DNA of 64,000 bases. Origin: Trichothermofontia sichuanensis B231 (GTDB lineage Bacteria; Cyanobacteriota; Cyanobacteriia; B231). The stretch covers positions 2,172,501-2,236,500 of the forward strand of contig NZ_CP110848.1 in NCBI RefSeq assembly GCF_026240635.1, given 5' to 3'. Of this stretch, positions 18,238-27,922 are shown in pieces. The stretch's first letter is position 1. Every line of letters starts with the position of its first letter. The translations under genes and the position numbers were made by a program. Below the pieces are notes generated by a model. That model made no database searches. It saw only the letters and a program-made list of their open reading frames with translations, and had not been told where the DNA came from.

Positions 18238-19386
18238 TTGCGGGACTAACTCAGTATGGGGAGCCAAGGGGGGAATGAGGCTTGACCCTGTACCCGGCCC
18301 TACCATTGTCTCGTTCACAAACTCACCAATATAGACGTTGAGGGCACGGGCCGTCTGGACCAGGAAATGGTTGGGGTCCACAAAGGTAGGACTCTTGGCA
18401 AACACTTCGGTTTGGGGCACGCTCACCAGTTCGCCATGTTGCCAGGCCACCATGTGATTGAAACGCCCCTCCGCCACCAGATCCACAGCCGCTTTCCCAA
18501 AGGTGGTTGCCAACAGGCGATCGAGGGCGGAGGGAATCCCCCCCCGTTGCACATGACCCAACACGGTTACGCGCGCTTCCAGGTTACCCTCACTACAACG
18601 ACAGACCCGATCGGCAATATAGTCCCCAATGCCGTGGAAGCGAAGATGGCCTTCCGCATCCTTTTCGGCAACGAATCCCCCTTCCAGGGTGCGTGCCCCC
18701 TCTGCCACCACCACGATCGCAAAACACCGTCCCCAGCGTTCCCGCAGTTCACGAATCTTGCGACAGACACTATCAATGGTATAGGGAATTTCCGGGATCA
18801 AAATCACATCAGCCCCACCCGCAAGCCCCGCATTCAGAGCCAAATGCCCCGATGCCCGACCCATGACCTCCACGACCATCACGCGATCGTGGCTGGCTGC
18901 CGTACAGGAGAGGTTGTAGAGGGCGTTGGTCACCGTATTAACCGCTGTGTCAAAGCCGATCGCGCGATCCGTCAGGGCCACATCATTGTCGATCGTCTTA
19001 GGAATCGACACCAAATTCCAATTCCCCTTCTGAGCCAGGGTATGCAAGATAGCCAAACTCCCATCGCCCCCGATCGCGATCAAGGCATCCAGGCCCAACC
19101 TGTGATAGCCAGCGATAATCGCATCAGCATTCGCAACCGTATCACCTTTGTTAACCGAGCCGAGAATCGTTCCCCCGAGGCTTAGGAGGGGGTCAATCCC
19201 CCGTAGGTCCTGGCAATGCACTGTCAGACGCGAAGCTTTGGCCTCCATCAACCCCTGGGTTGCATACGGGATGCCCAACACCTCCCAGCCATAGGTTAAG
19301 GTTGCATGGCTGACCACCGCCCGAATCGCTGCATTCAAACCAGGACAATCACCGCCACTTGTGAGGATTCCAATGCGCTTCGTCAT
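18235..19386 (-). CDS. pfkA: 6-phosphofructokinase
   Basis: This is the glycolytic kinase converting fructose-6-phosphate to fructose-1,6-bisphosphate. The 383-residue protein begins MTKRIGILTSGGDCPGLNAA. It has the nucleotide motif GGDGS (106-110) and the catalytic PKTIDND (129-135), followed by GFDTAVNTV and EVMGRASGHLAL. The combination is mixed: glycine in GGDG is typical of ATP-dependent enzymes, while lysine in PKTIDND is typical of pyrophosphate enzymes. Cyanobacterial and group III Pfk enzymes share this mix, so the phosphoryl donor cannot be assigned by motif alone. gap1 lies 0.8 kb away in divergent orientation. Confidence 0.93.
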   Translation of the reverse strand: MTKRIGILTSGGDCPGLNAAIRAVVSHATLTYGWEVLGIPYATQGLMEAKASRLTVHCQDLRGIDPLLSLGGTILGSVNKGDTVANADAIIAGYHRLGLDALIAIGGDGSLAILHTLAQKGNWNLVSIPKTIDNDVALTDRAIGFDTAVNTVTNALYNLSCTAASHDRVMVVEVMGRASGHLALNAGLAGGADVILIPEIPYTIDSVCRKIRELRERWGRCFAIVVVAEGARTLEGGFVAEKDAEGHLRFHGIGDYIADRVCRCSEGNLEARVTVLGHVQRGGIPSALDRLLATTFGKAAVDLVAEGRFNHMVAWQHGELVSVPQTEVFAKSPTFVDPNHFLVQTARALNVYIGEFVNETMVGPGTGSSLIPPLAPHTELVPQ

Positions 19387-19718
19387 CGATCGTTACCCAG
19401 GATACTACTACAAAATTACTATGACAGCATTACGTTCACAACAATCCAGAATGACGTTCACAGAATCATTATCAAAAGCTAAAGATTTCTAGCTGACTAG
19501 ACGGGGTGAGCTAGGCAAAACTGTGTTTGAGAATGATGCCTTTATCTTAAAGCCTAATGGCTGCTATTTTGCAAGTCTAAATGTTATCTAATTCCGACAT
19601 CCCGAGCTTAAACAGCACGATCGCCCCCGCCCAGAAGTCTCCTGCCATCAATGCTAATCGCTTCAATGCCGATCACGGATATCCCGCTATTCCCCTGATC
19701 AAGTCACCCCCACCTACC

Positions 19719-19830
19719 GACTCTTCTGAGATTGGGGTGTGAACCGTACAAGCAACTACAAACACAAGATTTGAAACACGGAGTTTATGGCGGCAGTGCT
19801 AGGCGCTCCCACCATAAACTCCGGAGAGTC
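19719..19830. mobile_element. 112-bp non-autonomous element, family A copy 1
   Basis: The ends are GACTCTTCTGAGATTGGGG and, reverse-complemented from the right, GACTCTCCGGAGTTTATGG. The flanking 8-mers are CACCTACC (19711-19718) and AACCTACC (19831-19838), 7 of 8 identical. Length is exactly 112 bp, as in the copies at 45773-45884 and 54588-54699. This is the most diverged copy: the inner hairpin GAGTTTATGG...CCATAAACTC has mismatches. The rest of the gap 19387-20188 shows no gene, and 19840-20188 presumably carries the gap1 promoter. Confidence 0.85.
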
Positions 19831-20173
19831 AACCTACCCAAGCTTGAAAGATGGTGAAGATTTGGTTAGCCGTGGAGGACTTTCAGTATGATTGCCATGA
19901 TTGCGGCTGCTAGAACCCCCTCCAGTTGGCTAAAATGCCTGAAAGACTGCGAGGTAAATCAAAGCGGTAACTGCTGTCAGTTTCTTTATGTTTATTTTAT
20001 GTTTTTCTAGGAGAAAAGCAATGCATTTCAATTTGGTATGTTAGCAGGATTACGTTGAGAAACGCAGCAAGAATAGCAGAGTGATGGGGACAATCCTGAA
20101 ATTTTGCTAAATAGTTATTGAAAACCACAAAGGGATATTACAGACTGTTACTGAAACCAGTGTTGTTGACTGA

Positions 20174-21205
<1,032 letters not shown>

Positions 21206-21229
21206 AGCCACACTCAGCAGTCGGATAGT

Positions 21230-21256
21230 CAGGAGTCGGGTAGGGCCTGACTCCTG
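21230..21256 (+). terminator. Candidate hairpin downstream of gap1
   Basis: CAGGAGTC and GACTCCTG form a perfect 8-bp stem with an 11-nt loop, 24 bp after the gap1 stop codon. There is no T run after it, so it may be a processing or stabilising hairpin rather than an intrinsic terminator. Confidence 0.4.
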
Positions 21257-21371
21257 GCCTGTTGTATGCAGTTCGCCCGGATTTTGCCCGAAAGCGTGCC
21301 CTATGATTGAGCTTGGGAGGAGGCAGCGATCGCTCCCTACCACCACTAGTAGCACGGATGGAAGAAAGGCG

Positions 21372-21950
21372 ATGACGGAATCAACGGAGGAAAACCGGAT
21401 AGATCTACGAGAATTACTGGCCCTCAGTGCCGATCTGGTGCGGGCGACACAGCAAAATACTCGACACTTGGAGATCCAAACCCAGCAAATTGGCGAATTA
21501 ACCGAGTCGATCACGGCTATGCGCCTAGAGTCCGAGGCCCAAGGCCGACGCATGGAGCAAGGCTTTGAGCGTATGGAGCAAGGCTTTGAGCGCATAGAGC
21601 AAGGCTTTGAGCGCATAGAGCAAAGCTTAGATCGCCTAGAAGAGGCAGTACACCAACAAGGGCGACAAATGCACGAGAGCCTAGATCGCCTAGAAGAGGC
21701 AATACACCAACAAGGGCGACAAATGCACGAGAGCCTAGATCGCCTAGAAGAGGCAATACACCAACAAGGGCGACAAATGCACGAGAGCCTAGATCGCCTA
21801 GAAGAGGCAATACACCAACAAGGGCGACAAATGCACGAGAGCCTAGATCGCCTAGAGAAAGTCGTTCAGGACCAGGGGAGTCAAATGCTCACCATTGTGC
21901 AACAACTCGTCCAAGTCGTCGATCACCTAGTTGCCGATCGCGGGCATTAA
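21372..21950 (+). CDS. Coiled-coil protein with heptad and 18-residue tandem repeats, function unknown
   Basis: This is about 192 residues from ATG 21372, which is preceded by GGAAGAAAGG. The protein is almost wholly helical coiled coil. It has four successive 7-residue units of the GFERMEQ/GFERIEQ type, then four 18-residue units of type HESLDRLEEAIHQQGRQM, and a C-terminal leucine/valine heptad region (LTIVQQLVQVVDHLV). An alternative ATG at 21303 would add 23 residues. There is no signal peptide or catalytic motif. Similar short cyanobacterial proteins are annotated only as hypothetical. Repeat number may vary between strains. Confidence 0.75.
   Translation: MTESTEENRIDLRELLALSADLVRATQQNTRHLEIQTQQIGELTESITAMRLESEAQGRRMEQGFERMEQGFERIEQGFERIEQSLDRLEEAVHQQGRQMHESLDRLEEAIHQQGRQMHESLDRLEEAIHQQGRQMHESLDRLEEAIHQQGRQMHESLDRLEKVVQDQGSQMLTIVQQLVQVVDHLVADRGH
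21624..21855. repeat. 54-bp coding tandem repeats
   Basis: Near-identical 54-bp units start at 21672, 21726, 21780 and 21834 (the last diverges after about 22 bp), preceded by a 48-bp partial unit from 21624. The 54-bp length preserves frame and encodes 18-residue coiled-coil units. A run of 21-bp units precedes it (21555-21620). Confidence 0.9.
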
Positions 21951-21969
21951 CGACTCCGAACTAGCGAAC

Positions 21970-22319
21970 TTAATTCCAACCGGGGAAGTAGGCATTCTTG
22001 AGAGCAGGATTGAGTCGGATTAGTTGACCTGTACGGTTGCGAACCCCAGCCTGTCCCGGCGTACAAAACCCCCTTAAAGCCGCATAGACGATTAACTTGC
22101 GATTTTCCTCGCGTAGACCTAGCGGGATATCAAAATCATCACCGGCACCGGAATAGAGATATTGAATCAGATCGTTGGCAAAATCATTACCAGCCTCCAT
22201 GTACTCACAGAAACGCTTACCGCGTGTGATCGTTTGTTCATTGTTATAACCGTCCTGATGCGAAAGGGCGAGTAGCGCCTCCTCTATAGAGCCATCATAT
22301 TGTTGCCTTGCTAATGGCG
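21970..22319 (-). pseudogene. Probable 5'-truncated hypothetical gene
   Basis: The minus strand has an open frame from just after a TGA (about 22322) to a stop at 21970. It reads like real protein (QQYDGSIEEALLALSHQDGYN, then RGKRFCEYMEAGND and LKNAYFPGWN) but has no ATG before residue about 40. An internal ATG at 22200 would give 76 residues but would drop sequence that looks equally coding. I do not recognise the family. It may be a truncated gene or use a non-standard start. Confidence 0.4.
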
Positions 22320-22550
22320 ATATTCAGACAGTAGACCTACGGATGTGCCTCTGGGCCGGGGTTTGGCTTGGGCAACAGCAACCCCTAGCGTGGGGCAAGA
22401 CCATACAGATAGGGACAGCATCAGCAGGATTGTTCCAGTTAACGGGGCAATTTTACTCCTGAACATCTTGAATTTTAAAAAAATCAAAAATAATTACTTC
22501 TACGCCTCCTGGTATCAAAGCGAGTATAACATAAGCTTATGTATTTAAAA

Positions 22551-22735
22551 ATACAGCTTTTACCTAATTTACTCAGTACACCGTTAAGGTAGCTCTTCCG
22601 ATATTTGGGTGTAAACCGTATAATCATTGCAATTTAGGCTGAAACAGCCCCCTCACCTCCTGCTGCTCTCCCAGAGCGGGGGAGGGGGCTGTCCCCTGTT
22701 CCCTGTCCTTTCCCCCCTTGTAAAGTGAAAAACTG
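22551..22735. repeat. Composite repeat: family B left end, family A-like fragment, family C
   Basis: 22551-22590 is the family B left end (ATACAGCTTTTACCTAA...CCGTTAAGG). 22591-22620 resembles the family A left terminus (GCTCTTC, then TTTGGGTGTAAACCGTA). From 22620 the family C end follows (ATCATTGCAATTTAGGCTG, then the GGGGGAGGGGG palindrome). It looks like nested or recombined elements. The remaining gap 22320-22550 contains no supportable gene. Confidence 0.55.
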
Positions 22736-22756
22736 TGGGGGGCTATCCATACCCAG

Positions 22757-23980
22757 CTACTGCCCATTAGGTCCCGATCGCAGGGCTGATGGGAGGATGA
22801 GCATGGCATCGCCAAAGGAATAGAAGCGGTATTGGTGGGCGATCGCTTCCTGGTAGAGGGCCAAGGTTCGCTCGCGGCCAAGCAGGGCACTGACTAACAT
22901 TAAGAGGCTGGATTTGGGCAAATGGAAGTTGGTAATCAAGCCGTTGATAACCTGCCACTGATAGCCGGGATAGATGAAGAGATTGGTTCTTCCTCGAAAG
23001 GGTTGCAGGCTGCCGGTTTCCTTGACGACGCCTTCGAGGGAGCGCACGACGGTTGTCCCTACGGCAATGATGCGTCCACCCCCGGCTTGGGTGTGTTGGA
23101 TTTTGGCGATCGTGGCAGCAGGGATCTCGAACCACTCGGAATGCATGGCATGGGCAGTGATATCGGTTGCTTCTACCGGACGAAAGGTGCCAACTCCGAC
23201 ATGCAGGGTGACGAAGGCTTGCTCAATGCCTCGTTCCTGCAGGCGGGTGAACAGGGACTCGGTGAAGTGCAAGCCGGCGGTGGGTGCAGCCGCAGACCCT
23301 GCTTCCCGGGCGTAGACGGTTTGATACCGATCGGGGTCAGCGGTGCTGTGGTGAATATAGGGGGGCAGGGGCATTTGTCCCAGCACTTCGAGGTAGCTTT
23401 CTAGTCTGGCGGATTCGGGTAAATGAAATTGGAGGATACGCCCCCCGGTGGCGGTGTCCTTGGCCAGGATGGTAGCAGTGAGGGTGACGGCGGCTGGGTT
23501 GTCAGGGTGATTCGCTGGTGGAAACGCGGCGTGGTTATTGGCTGAGGGATCAGGGGGCTGGGCCTGGGTGGGTTGATGGCCGAAGTATAGGCGTGACCCC
23601 ACTTTCATCCGTTTGCCTGGCCGGACGAGAGCAAGCCAGCAGTGGGGAGGCAAGGGTTGGCCACTGGGGTCAGTTTGGCGGGGTTCCAGGAGGAGAATTT
23701 CGATCGCGGCCCCACTGGTTTTATGCCCATAGAGACGGGCGGGGATGACGCGGGTGTCATTCAGGACGAGCAGATCGCCCGGTTGGAGCCAGTCGGGCAA
23801 ATCCCGGAAGAGGCTGTGGTGGTGCTGGGTGGGGGAGGCGACGACCAGCAGGCGGGAACTGTCCCTGGGGGTGACGGGATTTTGGGCAATACGATCGGCG
23901 GGCAGGTCATAGTCGTAGGCTGCCAGGGAGCGATCGCGATCTGAGTCAGTGGTCAAGGACTTGTCAGGTCTGCACAACAC
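22757..23980 (-). CDS. queA: S-adenosylmethionine:tRNA ribosyltransferase-isomerase (QueA)
   Basis: QueA transfers the ribosyl part of SAM to 7-aminomethyl-deazaguanine in tRNA, making epoxyqueuosine. Family motifs are present: [19 protein letters not shown] near the N-terminus, [32 protein letters not shown] and the C-terminal [18 protein letters not shown]. The length of about 407 residues is slightly above average because of a Pro/Asn-rich insert ([15 protein letters not shown]) around residue 150. No ATG start is available. GTG, TTG 23980 or TTG 23956 are candidates, and the exact start is uncertain. Confidence 0.93.
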   Translation of the reverse strand: MLCRPDKSLTTDSDRDRSLAAYDYDLPADRIAQNPVTPRDSSRLLVVASPTQHHHSLFRDLPDWLQPGDLLVLNDTRVIPARLYGHKTSGAAIEILLLEPRQTDPSGQPLPPHCWLALVRPGKRMKVGSRLYFGHQPTQAQPPDPSANNHAAFPPANHPDNPAAVTLTATILAKDTATGGRILQFHLPESARLESYLEVLGQMPLPPYIHHSTADPDRYQTVYAREAGSAAAPTAGLHFTESLFTRLQERGIEQAFVTLHVGVGTFRPVEATDITAHAMHSEWFEIPAATIAKIQHTQAGGGRIIAVGTTVVRSLEGVVKETGSLQPFRGRTNLFIYPGYQWQVINGLITNFHLPKSSLLMLVSALLGRERTLALYQEAIAHQYRFYSFGDAMLILPSALRSGPNGQ

Positions 23981-24146
23981 GAGTATCCCTTTCAGGTGTT
24001 AAGTCAGCTCAGAACGTGAAGGAAATCTAAAATTTGGGGGAACTTCCCCATGTTCTTGCCCCAAAGTTGGGGACTTTTCCCCTATGAGCCAAGGCGAGTC
24101 CTGGGGAGAATAAATATGTAGCATTGTTGCTTTGTCCAGAGGTGAT

Positions 24147-24536
24147 ATGCAATACCTCTATTATCTCGCCAACGCCAGTTTAACCATGCGCGTGGTTGAA
24201 TATCTCCATGCCCATCCCCAATTGGGTGCCCAATTTGTCACGGTCATCCACCGCATTGACGGTTGGGTTGTCCGTATCAAGTTGCGCCATACCCTTGATC
24301 CGCAACAAGCGGGAGATTTCCGGGCATTCCTGAATGAGTTGGGAATTCCTTATGAGGCAGATGCCCGTTTACAGATGGTGCTGTGGAGCCTGGAAATTGG
24401 CCAATCGCCGATCGAGGTGATGCGCCGCTATCAGGTGGCGATCGTGTCCCACGGGTTGCCCGACAGTCAGGAAATTGAAGCGTTCCGCAGTCAGTTTGTT
24501 CGTGGTTTGGGCTATTGCCCAGAAACACTGGCCTAG
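24147..24536 (+). CDS. Conserved-looking hypothetical protein
   Basis: This is a 129-residue soluble protein starting at ATG 24147, preceded by AGAGGTG. It shows normal amino-acid composition and an alternating strand/helix pattern (QFVTVIHRIDGWVVRIKLRH, then helices FRAFLNELG and PIEVMRRYQVA). It has no signal peptide and no motif that I recognise. It could be a small alpha/beta fold. A TTG at 24132 would add five residues. It stands alone after queA, in the opposite orientation. Confidence 0.65.
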   Translation: MQYLYYLANASLTMRVVEYLHAHPQLGAQFVTVIHRIDGWVVRIKLRHTLDPQQAGDFRAFLNELGIPYEADARLQMVLWSLEIGQSPIEVMRRYQVAIVSHGLPDSQEIEAFRSQFVRGLGYCPETLA

Positions 24537-24742
24537 GTCGGGTTCAGGGAGGCCTATTGTGGCGGCTATCCTCCAGTCTTATCTAAGACACCCTCCTAAG
24601 GGCAGGAAGCTAGCGTCTCTCTACGTTCCAGGTTGATGACGGCTAGCTCAGCCTATGCCCACTCCCTTTATTAAAATTTATCGTTATTGGCGTGAGGCGC
24701 GATCGGGCCTTTTGGGGTATGGTAGGTGCTTTAAGAGTCACC

Positions 24743-24954
24743 CCCTGGTTAACTCACAAAACCTCGCAGCATCGTCACCCCAACCTCCTTCCTAGAGCGG
24801 CTGAGGGGTTCATCGAGCCAGTTTTGAGGCTTAAAGTCCCTTCGCCCCCTGTGGGAGCAGGAACTGAGGGATGAGGGGTAAAGAAAAGTCCCTCCGCTCC
24901 TTGTGGGCGAAAATAGCTAGAGATGACGGGAAAAGATGGGTCAGGTAAGCAAGG
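24743..24954. repeat. Dispersed repeat family D copy 2 with 6-bp flanking duplication
   Basis: The ends are CCCTGGTTAACTCAC and, reverse-complemented, CCTTGCTTACCTGACCC. GTCACC flanks both sides (24737-24742 and 24955-24960), suggesting a target-site duplication. The centre carries TCGTCACCCCAACCTCC and inverted G+C-rich tracts. The remainder of the gap 24537-25125 holds no supportable gene, and 24980-25125 is A+T-rich and probably contains the promoter of the C1 peptidase gene. Confidence 0.6.
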
Positions 24955-25125
24955 GTCACCTCTTACCTTTTCCTACCCTTAACATTGCACATTATTTACG
25001 AAAGTTGGTGTTTCTCAGTAATGAGTGCCGCTTTTCTTGCTTTATGTCAATAATATAACCTGCACTCTAGCAATAGGTAGTATTATCCCATTAGACATTG
25101 AGTTTAATATGTATTAGGAATCATT

Positions 25126-26424
25126 ATGGATCTTACTTATTTAAAGCTGGATTGCTTGGGCGATCGGCCAGATATTAGAGACTTCACACTAATTGACGCC
25201 TTCAAGAGACTAAAAAGGTACGGATGTCGCGAGTTTGAATATACACTTTTAGACATTTCTAAAAAACCTACCGATTCCGGAGAGGGATTAAAATATAAAT
25301 TAGATAAAATTGATGCTCCCCTATTAGCAACGTCAGTCATCATACCTTTGCAAGCAGATCAGACAAGCATATTACTAGAGGGCGAAAAGGGAGGGGAAAT
25401 TGCAATTAAGGCAGAGAATTCAGATCAACCCTCAGCAACTTTTAGACAAGGTGAGTTAACTATTAATGAGTATGGCCGCCTTGTAATTAAGAAACAACCA
25501 GCAGAGTTTCTTTATTTAAATGAAGCTTTTAAGAAGTATGATTTAGTTGAAGAGAGGAAAGCGGCTTGGCCCTCCGTGGAAGACCAAAAATCAGAGGGTA
25601 TGTGTGCTGCTTGTGCTGGCGTTGGTTTATTGGAGTACTTTGAGCGTCGCCTTACCGGTAGACATCTAGATGCATCGAAGTTATTTTTACATCAGGTGGC
25701 CTGCAAGCTGATGAAATCACCTCCTCAACTAGGTGCTTCTATCCGATCTGTTATTGCTGCTATGACCCTATTTGGTGTCCCACCTGAAGAATATTGGCCC
25801 TATGATATTCAAAAATTAAATGAGGAGCCACCTGCTTTCTGTTATGCCTATGCAAGGAATTATCGTGTGGCAAGTTATATACGCTTAGAGCGTTTTGGTA
25901 TGACAAAAGAAGCCTTAGTATTTCAGATTAAGATATTTGTCAATGCAGGTTTTCCTGTAATGGCTAGCTTCTCTGTTCATGAGTCAATTACAGCCAAAGT
26001 TCAAGCCGAAGAAGAACAAGGCTTTATTCCTTATCCAGCGTTTAACGAGCGTCAACTCGGTGGTCATGCAATCATTATTGTTGGCTATGATGACGATCTA
26101 GTGATTGAGAATCGATACGCTAACGTCACTGAAGTAGAGAAGCAGCGGTTCCCAACATTCAATCAAATTGGGCAAGACTTAAATTATTCTTCCCCTGCTT
26201 ATACTGAAGGCGAGAGGATTAAAACTAAAGGAGCATTTAAGGTTCGGAATTCTTGGGGAGAAGATTGGGGCAACCGTGGATATGGTTGGTTACCCTATGC
26301 CTATGTGTCTCAAGGTCTAGCAACTGATTTCTGGACTATTCTTAAAGTTGATCTGGGTGAACTAGGGCTTGGCTTTATGGGAGGGAATGTACTGAATTGT
26401 ACCCCAGGACATGCCCATTGTTAG
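25126..26424 (+). CDS. Papain-like (C1 family) cysteine peptidase, cytoplasmic
   Basis: This 432-residue protein lacks a signal peptide. The N-terminal 145 residues are unassigned (GDRPDIRDFTLID resembles the pro-region start of bacterial C1 peptidases). The C1 catalytic set is present: oxyanion Q154 and C160 (VEDQKSEGMC), H314 (LGGHAIIIVGYDD) and N375 (VRNSWGEDWGNRGYGWLPY). The spacing of Q to C is six, as in papain. The residues after the cysteine (AACAG) differ from the usual W or T-A-N-A. The gene is A+T-rich. It converges with the WD40 frame, and the stop codons are 1 bp apart, inside a putative conflict-type island. A protease effector or maturation role is possible. Confidence 0.85.
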   Translation: MDLTYLKLDCLGDRPDIRDFTLIDAFKRLKRYGCREFEYTLLDISKKPTDSGEGLKYKLDKIDAPLLATSVIIPLQADQTSILLEGEKGGEIAIKAENSDQPSATFRQGELTINEYGRLVIKKQPAEFLYLNEAFKKYDLVEERKAAWPSVEDQKSEGMCAACAGVGLLEYFERRLTGRHLDASKLFLHQVACKLMKSPPQLGASIRSVIAAMTLFGVPPEEYWPYDIQKLNEEPPAFCYAYARNYRVASYIRLERFGMTKEALVFQIKIFVNAGFPVMASFSVHESITAKVQAEEEQGFIPYPAFNERQLGGHAIIIVGYDDDLVIENRYANVTEVEKQRFPTFNQIGQDLNYSSPAYTEGERIKTKGAFKVRNSWGEDWGNRGYGWLPYAYVSQGLATDFWTILKVDLGELGLGFMGGNVLNCTPGHAHC

Positions 26425-26425
26425 C

Positions 26426-27922
26426 TTAGGGGTACGCTTTAGGTGAACCAACGCATATTGCTTCTATCTCTTTAGGCTTCTCTATTACATACATATTAAA
26501 TAGTGAGCAAGCATAGTCTAAAGATTGTTTCACTGAAGATAGATCTTTCCTTCTGAGAGAGAATGATTGCCAATCCCACAGTCGTATTGTTGCATCATTA
26601 CTAGCAGAAATAATTAAAGGATTTCCTACGGTATGATTGTCTTTTTGAAGGTAATCCATCAGGAATTTTACATTTTGAACAGTAGCGCTATGTCCTTCTA
26701 GATTAGAAAGTGCTTCTATCTGCCCTGTCACGTCAGAAGCCTGTTGATTTTTAGTTAGTTTTTCTATATCCCATACCTTGATAGTATGATCCGTACTACC
26801 TGTTACTAAAAACTTGCCATCTTTACTAATATCAATGCTATAAATACTTTCTTGACCTGATGAAAACTCTTTTATTAAACTGGGGGATGTTAGTGATTTC
26901 ATAGACCATATTTTTATAAGCCCCTCATCATCAGTTGCGATCAGCATTGAACCATCAGGACTAAATTTGATCTGAATAATCCCTACCAGGGTTTTTGGAT
27001 TTTCCAGCTTGGCTACTATCTGATTAGATTCTAAATCCCAGATTTTAATGCTCTTATCACCTTCACCTCCATAGGCAATAATATTTCTATTTTTAGGATG
27101 AATATCAATACCATAGATATAGTAATCCATCGGATATCCATTGATGTCTAATTCAACTGGTGAGGATTTTATACTGCTCCCACCTTTATCAAGATCCCAT
27201 ACTCTAACTCTACCATCTGCTCCACATGAAATGATTATATTATCATTGGCAGTAAATCTAGAATCAAAAGTTTGTCCTGTATGACCTGGCAAAGTCTTGA
27301 TTAAATTCCCTGTCTCAACCTCTAAAATTTCAATTTTTCCATTCATGCCTGCGGATGAAAGTAACCTTCCATTGGCGCTAAAATCTATTTTCCAAATGCC
27401 AGAATTCTGTTTGTTTATACTCTTAATCAAGTTACCTCTAATATCCCATAGTTTAATAACTCCATCTGAATCAGCAGAAGCAAAAGCAATATGAGATGAT
27501 TTCAGAGATTCTAGATTAGAATTAATGCTTAGTCCGTAAACTTCGCTTTCATGTTCTGTTAGTCGATTTCTCTCTTGTAGAGAAGAGATAATAAAATTTA
27601 TCTTGTTGAAATCTGAATATGATTGGATATTATACTTTTTGAGTAAAGACAAAGCCTGTATACTAATGAAAAGAGCTTCTAACTGCTGATGATCAGTAAA
27701 GTAGGAGTCAGCAAGTCTAGTTAGTGTGTTGATTTCCCCTTTCTGTGCAATTAGTGCTGATTGTTGAGCAGATTGGGCGAAAATGAGGGCTGAGGTTGAG
27801 ATTGCAGCTAACAACCCGGCAACCAGCAACCAACTTCTAAAAACGAGGCGACTGCGTTGTTTCTCTAGGTGTAAATTTTTCTTCCGCACAGCGATCGAGG
27901 AAATCCCCCCGGATTGCCACAA
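26426..27922 (-). pseudogene. WD40 C-terminal half of a broken caspase/nSTAND/WD40 gene
   Basis: The frame begins with LEKQRSRLVFRS and a transmembrane segment (WLLVAGLLAAISTSALIFA). A helical linker (SAQQSALIAQKGEINTLTRLADSYF) and about seven WD40 blades follow (HIAFASADSDGVIKLWD, GRVRVWD, SIKIWD, TIKVWD, ATIRLWD). This is the standard C-terminal part of cyanobacterial caspase-nSTAND-WD40 proteins. The caspase/NTPase half lies directly upstream in another frame, and the two overlap by 86 bp. No ATG is available (TTG 27922). The DNA from 26426 to about 27780 is markedly A+T-rich, unlike the upstream half. It could be translated from an internal start, but I judge it a gene fragment. Confidence 0.75.

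Noticed and set aside
17942-18334. Full-length plus-strand gene at the DHFR remnant
   Set aside because: Only about 45 codons look like protein; the flanks are antisense to DUF3493 and pfkA.
21624-21855. Regular repeats as a possible CRISPR array
   Set aside because: Units are contiguous, without spacers, in frame and encode a coiled coil.
25126-26424. C1 peptidase as a secreted protease
   Set aside because: There is no signal peptide or membrane segment at the N-terminus.
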